DNA of 20,962 bases, from assembly GCA_038204465.1 (NCBI GenBank), contig JBBRCX010000079.1, positions 1 to 20,962 on the forward strand, given 5' to 3'. Every line of letters starts with the position of its first letter. The first letter of the stretch is position 1. Shown in pieces: positions 9,369-16,213 of the stretch. Under the pieces are notes generated by a model. That model searched no databases. It saw nothing but the letters and a program-made list of their open reading frames with translations, and was not told where the DNA came from. The translations under genes and the position numbers were made by a program. Origin of the DNA: JBBRCX01 sp038204465. Lineage in GTDB: Bacteria > Planctomycetota > Phycisphaerae > Tepidisphaerales > Tepidisphaeraceae.

Positions 9369-9449
9369 ATCAGTTCGACGTGCAGCGCGCGGGAACGTTT
9401 CACTGCAACGCGTGTCCACGCGCGTCGCGTAGCTGCGGAGTTGAAGGTT

Positions 9450-9562
9450 TCCGGCACGGGCGGGACGCGCGGGACGCCCGTGTTACGGTGGACGCTCACT
9501 TCGTGAATTCCGGCACGGGCGGGACGCCCGTGTTACGGTGGACACTTCGTGAATTCCGGCAC
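9450..9562. repeat. Palindromic REP-like direct repeats
   Basis: Two units share GGCACGGGCGGGACGCCCGTG followed by TTACGGTGGAC. In the second unit, CACGGGCG (9514-9521) and CGCCCGTG (9525-9532) form an 8-bp perfect stem with a GGA loop. The first unit has the same arms (9455-9462 and 9475-9482) with a 12-base loop, caused by an internal 9-base duplication of CGCGGGACG. A 20-base stretch, CACTTCGTGAATTCCGGCAC, occurs at 9497-9516 and again at 9543-9562, a period of 46 bases. The array lies between the aminotransferase terminator and the HEAT gene start. It looks like a REP-type intergenic element; on the minus strand it would fall upstream of the electron-transfer operon. Confidence 0.8.
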
Positions 9563-9573
9563 AATCGCGCCGC

Positions 9574-9599
9574 AAAAGAAAGGCAACTCGCCAGTTGCC
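9574..9599 (-). terminator. Rho-independent terminator of the aminotransferase operon
   Basis: Read on the minus strand, GGCAACT, a GGCG loop and AGTTGCC form a 7-bp perfect hairpin (9599-9582). It is followed directly by TTTCTTTT (9581-9574). It lies 49 bases after the aminotransferase stop, the expected place. It separates the TrmB/amidase/aminotransferase transcript from the electron-transfer operon on the same strand. Confidence 0.7.
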
Positions 9600-9648
9600 G
9601 TCCCGAACGATTGTTGCGCTCGCCGCCGACGGTGTCAAACGCCGTCTC

Positions 9649-10848
9649 TTAGACGCGCTCCCTTGCGGACGCGCCTGTTGATGCTACCCGCCATTGCTGC
9701 ACGGCCTGCCCCAGCCGTTCCCCCAGTTTCTGCGCCTCCGATTCCTCCCCCGCGAACGGAATCCGGAGAAATCCAGGCGCGTCAAACGCTTCGCCCAAAA
9801 CGCTGGGGATTCCCAACTCCCTCACGAGATAGTCCACGAAGCTCGCGTCTGGATGGAACGATTCAAAGCGTGGGAATATGAACGGCGTCCCGGACGGCTT
9901 CACCAGGCAAATCCCCTCGACTTGCGAAATCGCCCGCACCACAAGGTCGCGATTCCGTTGGCACTGCCCAATCACGTCGTTCATCCACTCGCGCGGCCCA
10001 TTCAGCGCCGCGGTCGCCGCCCGCTGGGCGACGTAGTTGCACGAAAGAGCCGTCCATTCCAGGACCGTCCGCATCGGCTCCACCCATCGCGCATTGCTCG
10101 CGAGATACCCCAGCCGCCAGCCCGGCATCGCAAAACGCTTGGTGAAGGTCTGGATCGTGATCGTTCGCTCCGACATCCCCTGCAAGGATGCGATGCTGAT
10201 GTGTGGCAAGCCGTCATAAATGAATCGCTCGTACGACTCATCACTCACCACCAGCAGGTCCCGGCGCAGCGCCAACTTAGCGATCGCCGCAAGGTCCTCG
10301 CCCGTCGCGACGTACCCGGTTGGGTTCACCGGCGTGCTCAGGAGGATCAGCTTCGTCCGCGGCGACAGCTTCTCCTCCAGCGCCTCGACACGAAGGGCGA
10401 AGCCATCCCGCTGCTCGAGCGGCGCATACACCGGCTTTCCGCCCGCCAGCTTCACCAGCCCGCCGAAGAAATAATTCGGGCTGAACATCGCCACTTCATC
10501 GCCCGGATCGATCAACGTCTGCATGATCACGTGTAACGCGTGCATGCCGCCGCTGGTGACCAGCACGCCGCGATCCGGATTGACATGGACGCCGTTCTCC
10601 TTCGCAAGCTTGGCGGCCACTGCCTGGCGCAGTTCCGGAAGTCCATACGACGGGGCCGTACGATTCTCCCGGCACGCAGCGATGGCTGCTTCCGTAATAT
10701 GCTTCGGCAGCGGCGCCATCGGATACCCATGGAGCCCCAGCGGGTGCAGGCCCTGCCCCTTCAACTGCGTGATCCGATCGTCGATCGGCTTGGAACCTAC
10801 CCGCGGCAAGTCGCGCAGGCGCTGTGCGATCCGCTTTGAGTTGGACAT
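9649..10848 (-). CDS. Class I/II pyridoxal-phosphate aminotransferase
   Basis: This 399-residue protein has the usual length for fold-type I aminotransferases. Landmarks in order are SYGLPELRQAVA (67-78), SGGMHALHVIMQTLIDPGDEV (PLP-phosphate region, 99-119), NPTGYV (175-180, Asn on the PLP ring), SDESYERFIYDG (202-213, with D203 and Y206), the Schiff-base lysine K237 in TFTKRFAMPGWRLGYLAS, and R362 in FLRIPFA, which binds the substrate carboxylate. It moves an amino group between an amino acid and a 2-oxo acid; specificity cannot be read. I chose the ATG at 10848. The longer open frame to 11085 overlaps the amidase gene and is low complexity. It follows the amidase by 26 bases and would complete deamination downstream of the hydrolases in this locus. 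Confidence 0.93.
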   Translation of the reverse strand: MSNSKRIAQRLRDLPRVGSKPIDDRITQLKGQGLHPLGLHGYPMAPLPKHITEAAIAACRENRTAPSYGLPELRQAVAAKLAKENGVHVNPDRGVLVTSGGMHALHVIMQTLIDPGDEVAMFSPNYFFGGLVKLAGGKPVYAPLEQRDGFALRVEALEEKLSPRTKLILLSTPVNPTGYVATGEDLAAIAKLALRRDLLVVSDESYERFIYDGLPHISIASLQGMSERTITIQTFTKRFAMPGWRLGYLASNARWVEPMRTVLEWTALSCNYVAQRAATAALNGPREWMNDVIGQCQRNRDLVVRAISQVEGICLVKPSGTPFIFPRFESFHPDASFVDYLVRELGIPSVLGEAFDAPGFLRIPFAGEESEAQKLGERLGQAVQQWRVASTGASARERV

Positions 10849-10874
10849 CACCGCACCGCCGCTTCGTTCGCCTG

Positions 10875-11750
10875 TTAGAGGACCTTGCTCCAATCGACGT
10901 GCACCTTCGCGGTGATGCCGGCGGGATTCACCACCTGGCTCACCCCCAGGCCTCCGGCCATCCCCACCACAAACGCGGCTTGATCGTCGTCCAGGCCGCG
11001 CTCCTGCATGACCCATTGTTGCATTGCCGTCGCCGCCTCCGCTGCCGCCAGCCGGAAGTCCGGGTCGGTGTGCAGCGTAATCCACAAAACGCCCCGGCGA
11101 ATTCGCGGCCCCGCCGCCGCGCGGCCCTTGATCACCCGCGCCGACAGCGTCACTTCACCTGCCGCCTCCACGCCCGTGCCCGTCATCTCCCCATCCCCCA
11201 TCGCCGCGTGCAGGTCGCCCAGGAAAACCCCCGCGCCTCGGGTCAAAACCGGAAACTCGACAATCGAGCCGGCGGCAATCTCGTTCGTGTCGAGGTTCCC
11301 CCCGTACCGTCCCGTCCAGCGCGATTGCACCGGCTCCGCCGAATCCGGGCGCACGCCAATCACGCCGATCATCGGCTCCGCGCGAAGCCGAATCCCTGCG
11401 ATGCTCACCGCACCGTCCTGCACCTGGGCATCCCACACCTTCGTCCGTCCCGAAGCCGGCGCCAGCGGCCCCACGCCTTTCAGCCGCGCTATTGTCGCGA
11501 CGTTCGAGAGCCGTATCTCATGGATCGTGATCGCAATGCTGTCCCCAACTTTCGCACCCTCCACTTCCACCGGCCCCGTAATCGGACACCGCGGCCGCTG
11601 CATCGCCTCATAGGTCCCCGGGTTCGATGACAACTTCCCATAGCACCAATCCTGCGCCCACAACACGAACCGCTCCCCCTGCCGCACCACCTGTGTGCAC
11701 GGCGTATCCCGATTCAACGCCGTCAATCCCCGCTCCGCGGTCGCATCCAT
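10875..11750 (-). CDS. Acetamidase/formamidase family protein
   Basis: This frame encodes 291 residues. It matches the FmdA/AmdA family, which hydrolyses short amides such as formamide or acetamide to ammonia and the acid. The signature lies mid-protein: GGNLDTNEIAAGSIVEFPV (about 150-168) followed by GAGVFLGDLHAAMGDGE (about 172-188), whose Asp, His and Glu residues supply the metal site. The C-terminal DDDQAAFVVGMAGGLGVSQVVNP is also family-like. The start may be the ATG at 11750 or an upstream GTG at 11768 that sits just 2 bases past the TrmB stop and has a CGGGA-type site. No signal peptide is present, so it is cytoplasmic. It lies between TrmB and the aminotransferase, consistent with releasing ammonia in a nitrogen-compound pathway. 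Confidence 0.88.
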   Translation of the reverse strand: MDATAERGLTALNRDTPCTQVVRQGERFVLWAQDWCYGKLSSNPGTYEAMQRPRCPITGPVEVEGAKVGDSIAITIHEIRLSNVATIARLKGVGPLAPASGRTKVWDAQVQDGAVSIAGIRLRAEPMIGVIGVRPDSAEPVQSRWTGRYGGNLDTNEIAAGSIVEFPVLTRGAGVFLGDLHAAMGDGEMTGTGVEAAGEVTLSARVIKGRAAAGPRIRRGVLWITLHTDPDFRLAAAEAATAMQQWVMQERGLDDDQAAFVVGMAGGLGVSQVVNPAGITAKVHVDWSKVL

Positions 11751-11770
11751 AACAGTCCCGGCTAACACGC

Positions 11771-12664
11771 TTATCCCGCAATCTCCCTCTTCTTCGAGCC
11801 TTCGCGTCGCCGCGGTGATTCTTCTCCCGATGACCCTCGCTGCGAAAACTCCCGATCGGTAAACGGATCGCGCAACAGTTCCAGCTCCTCCCCAAACCGC
11901 GATACCAGCTCCGCCGCCAGTCGCCGCATGACCTTCAAAAAATAGATGTCATGCCGGATGAAGTCCTCCACCACCTGCACGAAGCTCTGATGCGTGCTGA
12001 ATCCCCCGCCCGCCAACCCATCCGCGGCGAAGTTCGCGATCAGCGCGCAGCGCATGTCCGCGGTCAGGCACAGCGTCCGCCCATGATGCTGCCGCTCGAC
12101 GATCCGCTCCTGCCGGTGCGTATACACTTGAAAAGGCCAGGACCCTGCCGGGTCGCCGTAATGCACGACCGCAACCTTGCAGCCGCGCGCGTGCGACGCC
12201 CGGACCTCCTTGTCGATCTGCATCACCTCGTCGGGCCACCCTGAGACCAGCAGGTAATTCTCCGCTTCATTCACAACCGAGAGCGCCCGCGCCCGCGTCT
12301 GTTCCCACCCTTCCAGGTTCCAGATGAGCTGGTCCTCCGGCGCCTGCTCGATCTCCTTCAGCGCCATGCTGACCGCCAGCCCGACCCGCGAATAATGATC
12401 GGTGATGTCGCGGGCAAAACGCTGCGTGGAGACCGGCTGATACAGCGTCGCCCGGCTCTCGCGCCGCGCCAGCCGCGCCACCATTCCGCGCCGCTGCAGC
12501 TTGTCCATGATCTGGTAGATCTTTGACGTGGGCAGGCCCGCGGACTGCGCGACCGCATATGCGCCCGCCGGGTTGGACGCCACCAGCGCTACATAAGCCT
12601 TGGCTTCGTACTCCGAGAGCCCAAGCTCCTGCAGCAACTTCCACGCCTTCTCGCGGCTTCTCAT
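11771..12664 (-). CDS. TrmB-family transcriptional regulator
   Basis: This frame encodes 297 residues. Residues 8-78 form a winged helix typical of TrmB: LQELGLSEYEAKAYVALV (helix 1), then AYAVAQSAGLPTSKIYQIMDKLQRRGMV (helix-turn-helix and recognition helix), then a wing ending LYQPVS. Residues about 82-105 form a linker helix. Residues 112-250 resemble the TrmB effector-binding, phospholipase D-like domain: WNLEGWEQTRARAL, ENYLLVSGWPDEV, GCKVAVVHYGD. TrmB proteins sense sugars or other small molecules and bind palindromic operators. The ATG at 12664 starts just before the winged helix; upstream in-frame codons run into the promoter. The last 25 residues are charged and low complexity. It heads the amidase/aminotransferase operon and is divergent from the M24 operon, so it probably controls both. 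Confidence 0.88.
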   Translation of the reverse strand: MRSREKAWKLLQELGLSEYEAKAYVALVASNPAGAYAVAQSAGLPTSKIYQIMDKLQRRGMVARLARRESRATLYQPVSTQRFARDITDHYSRVGLAVSMALKEIEQAPEDQLIWNLEGWEQTRARALSVVNEAENYLLVSGWPDEVMQIDKEVRASHARGCKVAVVHYGDPAGSWPFQVYTHRQERIVERQHHGRTLCLTADMRCALIANFAADGLAGGGFSTHQSFVQVVEDFIRHDIYFLKVMRRLAAELVSRFGEELELLRDPFTDREFSQRGSSGEESPRRREGSKKREIAG

Positions 12665-12683
12665 CGCTCGCTCCGATACCCGC

Positions 12684-12711
12684 TTGACAGCGACGGGGTC
12701 AACTATATCCT
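12684..12711 (+). promoter_or_regulatory. Possible promoter of the M24 operon
   Basis: TTGACA at 12684-12689 is a perfect -35-like hexamer. After 16 bases comes TATCCT (12706-12711), which matches four of six positions of TATAAT. The 12-bp palindrome begins directly after it, where a bound regulator could block transcription. Promoter consensus in this lineage is uncertain, so this is weak evidence. Confidence 0.3.
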
Positions 12712-12723
12712 CTACCGCGGTAG
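12712..12723. promoter_or_regulatory. Perfect palindrome, likely TrmB operator
   Basis: CTACCGCGGTAG is a perfect 12-bp palindrome in the 83-base gap between the divergent TrmB and M24 genes. GTCAAC occurs on both sides (12698-12703 and 12723-12728), a 25-base direct repeat. The position suits control of both operons by the adjacent TrmB protein. The binding itself is inferred. Confidence 0.5.
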
Positions 12724-12747
12724 TCAACAACCGCGTAGACCTTCGCG

Positions 12748-13950
12748 ATGACCCAGCAATCCACCGAGCCGCACGCCCCCTGCATCAACGAAGAGCGCGC
12801 CCGCCGCCTCATGGCCAGGGCCGGACTCGATTTGCTCCTGGCGAATTCCGCGTTCAACGTCGCATACCTCACCGGCTTCATTCATCACTGCTGGGGCTGG
12901 GACGGGATTCAGCAGTTCATGGACCGCAATGTCTGGCGCGACGACTGCCGGCCGCTCGCGGGGTTTTGCATCGATCCCGCAAAAAAAACCTTCATCGCCT
13001 GCGACGCCTGGGTGATGCGCTTCAATTACGTCTATCCGGATGTGGAAGTCTTCCAGAGCATGGACTCCTACAGTGCGCCGCTGCACGAAAACAACTTCCG
13101 CTTCCCGCCGTTGGACTGGACGCTCACCGCCATCAAGTCGCGCGGCTTGGAATCGGCGCGGATCGGCTATGAAGACACGCGCCTGCCCGACTACTACCTG
13201 CGCATATTGCAGGCAAAGCTTCCCCGCGCGACCTTCATTCCGGTCGACGATCTCTTCTGGCAGATTCGCGCAGTGAAAACGCCCGAGGAAATCCGCCGGC
13301 TGCGCGAAGCCTTCCGCATCGCGACGCAGATCTATCGCGAGACGTTCGCGATGATGAAACCCGGCGTCCAGCTCATGGACATCACCCGCATCCAGATGGC
13401 CCGCGCCCAGGAGCTGGGCGGTCTGTGGTATTTCAACCACCTCTGGGTGCACACGCCCGGCCAGCCCTGGGATCCGCCCGCTGATTATCGCCTGAAGCCC
13501 GGCGACGAGGGCGGTTGCGACCTGGGGATCTACTTCCAGGGCTACGGCTGCGACTTCGGCCGAACCGTCTCGCTCGGGCCGGTGCACGAACAAATTCGCG
13601 AGGAGCATACGTCGGTGAAAGAGGTGTACGACGCGATGCGCGAGGTCGCCCGCATTGGCAATACCGGGGCCGATGTTTTCAACGCCGCCCAGAAGGCGAT
13701 TCAGGAAAAGCGCGGCGGACGCGCAGCGGGGTGTCTGGGGCACGGGCTGGGCCTCGAGTGTCATGAGGTCCCCGCCGTCCTGCCCACGGAGACCGAGCCG
13801 ATGGAGGAGAACATGGTGCTCCAGCTCGAGGTCGGCTCGGTCGAGCCGCCACGCGGCACGTTCGTTTTCCTCGAGGACGCCGGCGTGCTCACGCCTCGGG
13901 GCTGGGAGCCGCTCAACGAACTGCCGCGCGAAGTCATTCAGGCGGGATAA
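12748..13950 (+). CDS. M24-family (creatinase/prolidase-like) metalloprotein, copy 1
   Basis: This 400-residue protein is of typical M24 length for two-domain members. The N-terminal creatinase domain is about 1-175 and the pita-bread domain about 180-390. The five metal ligands of the fold are present: D258 and D269 in CDLGIYFQGYGCDFGRT (x10), H332 in LGHGLGLECHE, E361 in LQLEVGS and E376 in FLEDAG, with H339 as the substrate-site His. The family includes Xaa-Pro peptidases, creatinase, ectoine hydrolase and DMSP lyase DddP; DddP's D-x-D motif is absent. Distinctive segments shared only with copy 2 are FMDRNVWRD (58-65) and WYFNHLWVHTPGQPWDPP (227-244). The ATG lies 24 bases after the palindrome, with no clear ribosome-binding site. 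The substrate is unknown. Confidence 0.9.
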   Translation: MTQQSTEPHAPCINEERARRLMARAGLDLLLANSAFNVAYLTGFIHHCWGWDGIQQFMDRNVWRDDCRPLAGFCIDPAKKTFIACDAWVMRFNYVYPDVEVFQSMDSYSAPLHENNFRFPPLDWTLTAIKSRGLESARIGYEDTRLPDYYLRILQAKLPRATFIPVDDLFWQIRAVKTPEEIRRLREAFRIATQIYRETFAMMKPGVQLMDITRIQMARAQELGGLWYFNHLWVHTPGQPWDPPADYRLKPGDEGGCDLGIYFQGYGCDFGRTVSLGPVHEQIREEHTSVKEVYDAMREVARIGNTGADVFNAAQKAIQEKRGGRAAGCLGHGLGLECHEVPAVLPTETEPMEENMVLQLEVGSVEPPRGTFVFLEDAGVLTPRGWEPLNELPREVIQAG

Positions 13951-13980
13951 CCGCTGCGGCCCGGCGGCGCAGGATTCACC

Positions 13981-15180
13981 ATGCAAGCACAAGCTCCTGC
14001 AACCGATATCTGCATGAACCAGCGGCGCGCCCGCCGGCTGATGGAAAAGGCCGGCGTCGACGTGCTGCTCGCCAACTCCGTCTGGAACGTCGCGTATCTG
14101 AGCGGCTTTGTGCAGTTCCACTGGACCTGGGACGGCATCCAGCATTTCATGGACCGCAACGTCTGGCGCGACGAGGCCAAGCCGCTCGCCGCCTTCTTTC
14201 TTGACCCGTCCAGGAAAAGCTTCCTGGCGTGCAATCCCTGGGTGACGCGCTTCAACTTCATCTACCCCGACGTCGAGGTTGTCACCAATCCCAACTCCTA
14301 CAGCGAGCCCCCCCACGCAAACAACTTCGCGTTCTTCCCCCTCGATTGGACCGTGAAGGCACTGCGCGATCGCGGCATGGAAGGGGCGCGGATCGGCTAT
14401 GAAGAAACCCGGCTTCCCGCCTACTACCTCAAGCTGCTGAGGGAAAGGCTCCCGCGCGCGCAGTTCGTCCCGGTTGACGATCTCTTCTGGCGCATCCGCG
14501 CCGTGAAGACCCCCGAGGAAATCCGCCGCCTTCGAGAGGCCTTCCGCATCGCTGCCCAGGTGTATCGCGAGACCTTCGCGATGATGAAGCCGGGCGTGAA
14601 GCTGCGCGACATCGCACGGATGCAGATGCGGCGCATGTCGGAGCTCGGCGGCTTGTGGTACTTCGAGCACCTGTGGGTTCATACCCCGGGCGAGCCCTGG
14701 GACCCGCCGCCTGATTACGAGCTGCGCGCTGGCGATGAGGGTGGCTGCGACCTGGGCTGCTACATCAAGGGCTACGGGTGCGACTTCGGAAGGACCGTGT
14801 CAGTCGGCCCGCCGTCGCAGTGGCTGCGCGACGAATTTGACTCGCTCAAAGGCGTTTACGATGAAATGTGCGCAGTCGCGCGCGTCGGCAACACGCCGGC
14901 GCAGCTCTACGAAACGATTGAACGCCTCAAGAAGGAGAAGCGCGCCGGCAAACACTCCTTCTGCGTCGGGCACGGACTCGGCCTGGAAGTCCACGAATTG
15001 CCTGCCGCCCTCCCAAGCGAGCAGGAGCCGTTTGAGATCGGCTCGGTCATTCAGATCGAGGTCGGCTCCGTCGATCAGCCGCGAAATACGTTCGTCTTTC
15101 AGGAGGATGCCGGCGTCATCACGCAGACCGGTTGGCAGAGCTTGACCGATCTGCCGGCGCAGATCTTCGTGACCGCCTGA
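13981..15180 (+). CDS. M24-family metalloprotein, copy 2 (tandem paralogue)
   Basis: This 399-residue protein aligns with copy 1 along almost its whole length with a one-residue offset, so the two arose by tandem duplication. The block AVKTPEEIRRLREAFRIA is identical in both. The metal set is complete: D257 and D268 in CDLGCYIKGYGCDFGRT, H331 in VGHGLGLEVHE, E360 in IQIEVGS and E375 in FQEDAG. Differences concentrate in about residues 44-50 and 100-120 and in the helix after the second Asp (278-325), which could alter substrate choice or dimer contacts. AGGA lies 7 bases upstream of the ATG. It follows copy 1 by 30 bases in one operon. No export signal is seen. Subunits of a heterodimer, or enzymes for related substrates, are both possible. 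Confidence 0.9.
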   Translation: MQAQAPATDICMNQRRARRLMEKAGVDVLLANSVWNVAYLSGFVQFHWTWDGIQHFMDRNVWRDEAKPLAAFFLDPSRKSFLACNPWVTRFNFIYPDVEVVTNPNSYSEPPHANNFAFFPLDWTVKALRDRGMEGARIGYEETRLPAYYLKLLRERLPRAQFVPVDDLFWRIRAVKTPEEIRRLREAFRIAAQVYRETFAMMKPGVKLRDIARMQMRRMSELGGLWYFEHLWVHTPGEPWDPPPDYELRAGDEGGCDLGCYIKGYGCDFGRTVSVGPPSQWLRDEFDSLKGVYDEMCAVARVGNTPAQLYETIERLKKEKRAGKHSFCVGHGLGLEVHELPAALPSEQEPFEIGSVIQIEVGSVDQPRNTFVFQEDAGVITQTGWQSLTDLPAQIFVTA

Positions 15181-15247
15181 CGCCAAAGGCAACGCGACGA
15201 CCGAGCGGGTTCAACCCACAAATACCAGGCGTTACAAGGGAGCAGAC

Positions 15248-16213
15248 ATGTCAACCGCCACCGCTGAGAAGGTCCATCGCAGCAGCATTGTCGCCGTTAC
15301 CCACGACCACCGCCCCATCGGCGAAGACCTACCGCAGATGCTCGCCGGTGGCGTCACCTCCAAGATTTACCAGATCACCGTCGATGTCGATATCGACGCC
15401 GGTGTCGCAGCTTCGATCAACCGCCCCGACCTCTGGCTGCACCAGGCCGTCTGCAGCATGGACGAGGCCCTGCGCGACATCGACGCGCACCGTGACGCGG
15501 CGCTCCTGGCGCGCACGGCGGCCGATGTGGAGCGGGCCAAGCGCGAGGGGAAAGTGGCCATCCTCATCGGCACCGAGGGCACGCGCTGGCTCGAAGGCCG
15601 CCTCGAGCCCCTCCGGCTATTTCATCGCCTCGGCCTCCGCGAACTGCAGCTGGCTTGGGCTTTCCCCAACCAGGTCGTCCCCGACGGAAAGCTGAGCGAC
15701 TTTGGCCGCAGCGTCGTCGCCGAGTGCAACAAGCTCGGCGTCATTGTCGACCTCACCCACCTCCCCGAGGCGGCGTTTCATCAGGTCGTCGAAGCTTCCC
15801 GCAAGCCGGTCATTGTCTCGCACGGCTCCGCGCGCGGCGTCACTGTCGATCTCGACGACAGCCAGCTCAAAGGTCTCGCCTCGACCGGCGGCTTGATCGG
15901 CATTCACTTTTACGTCACCTACCTGCTCGACAACACCTCGATCGAAGGCGTTTGCCGCCAGGTGGACTACGTGAAGAACCTCGTTGGCATCGACCACGTT
16001 GGCCTGGGCATCGACTTCTTCCCAAGCCACGGCGCCTGGCGGAAGCTGCAGGAAGACCAGAAGGCGTTCGATATTCGCTGGGCTGTCCCGGACATGAGCC
16101 ACATGCCGCGCGTCACCGAGGCGCTGCTGCAGCGCGGCTACAGCGAGACCGACGTGCAGAAGGTCCTCGGCTTGAACGTGATGCGGGTCTTCCGCGAGGT
16201 ATTCGGCGGATGA
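15248..16213 (+). CDS. M19 (membrane dipeptidase/renal dipeptidase) family protein
   Basis: This 321-residue protein has the TIM-barrel layout of family M19, dinuclear zinc dipeptidases that cleave dipeptides, including those with a D-residue at the C-terminal side. Visible landmarks are THDHRP (H19-x-H21), the bridging glutamate E110 in IGTEG, H171 in VIVDLTHLPE, H192 in VIVSHGSARG and D256 in GLGIDFF. Family members usually have H-x-D at the first site; here it is H-x-H. There is no signal peptide, so it is cytoplasmic despite the family name. GGGAG lies about 6 bases upstream of the ATG. The stop overlaps the start of the third M24 gene in ATGA, so translation is coupled. It probably acts on a product of the M24 enzymes. 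Confidence 0.88.
   Translation: MSTATAEKVHRSSIVAVTHDHRPIGEDLPQMLAGGVTSKIYQITVDVDIDAGVAASINRPDLWLHQAVCSMDEALRDIDAHRDAALLARTAADVERAKREGKVAILIGTEGTRWLEGRLEPLRLFHRLGLRELQLAWAFPNQVVPDGKLSDFGRSVVAECNKLGVIVDLTHLPEAAFHQVVEASRKPVIVSHGSARGVTVDLDDSQLKGLASTGGLIGIHFYVTYLLDNTSIEGVCRQVDYVKNLVGIDHVGLGIDFFPSHGAWRKLQEDQKAFDIRWAVPDMSHMPRVTEALLQRGYSETDVQKVLGLNVMRVFREVFGG

Noticed and set aside
9409..9422. Inverted repeat CGCGTG-TC-CACGCG upstream of the HEAT gene
   Set aside because: The 6-bp GC-only arms are likely by chance at this base composition, and no promoter elements are visible beside it.
9281..9652. A plus-strand frame translating the repeat array (HGRDARDARVTVDAHFVNSG...)
   Set aside because: The peptide is the translation of the palindromic repeats plus antisense of the HEAT gene start; there is no ribosome-binding site or domain.
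10849..11085. 79-codon upstream extension of the aminotransferase frame
   Set aside because: It overlaps the end of the amidase gene and encodes a Gly/Arg-rich shadow peptide. The family-like sequence begins at the ATG at 10848.
12724..14682. A 652-codon open frame on the minus strand opposite the two M24 genes
   Set aside because: It is the antisense shadow of two strongly supported M24 genes. Its protein is low-complexity, rich in His, Ala, Gly, Val and Asp with no domain, and long antisense frames are common in GC-rich coding DNA.
12748..15180. DMSP lyase DddP identity for the tandem M24 proteins
   Set aside because: As I recall it, DddP has an extra metal-binding Asp in a D-x-D motif. 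Here the corresponding segments read CDLG, and the overall sequence does not match.
15655..16209. In-frame upstream extension of the third M24 gene (185 codons)
   Set aside because: This part overlaps the M19 gene in another frame and is Arg/Pro-rich. The ATGA overlap at 16210 gives a natural start with family-like sequence.
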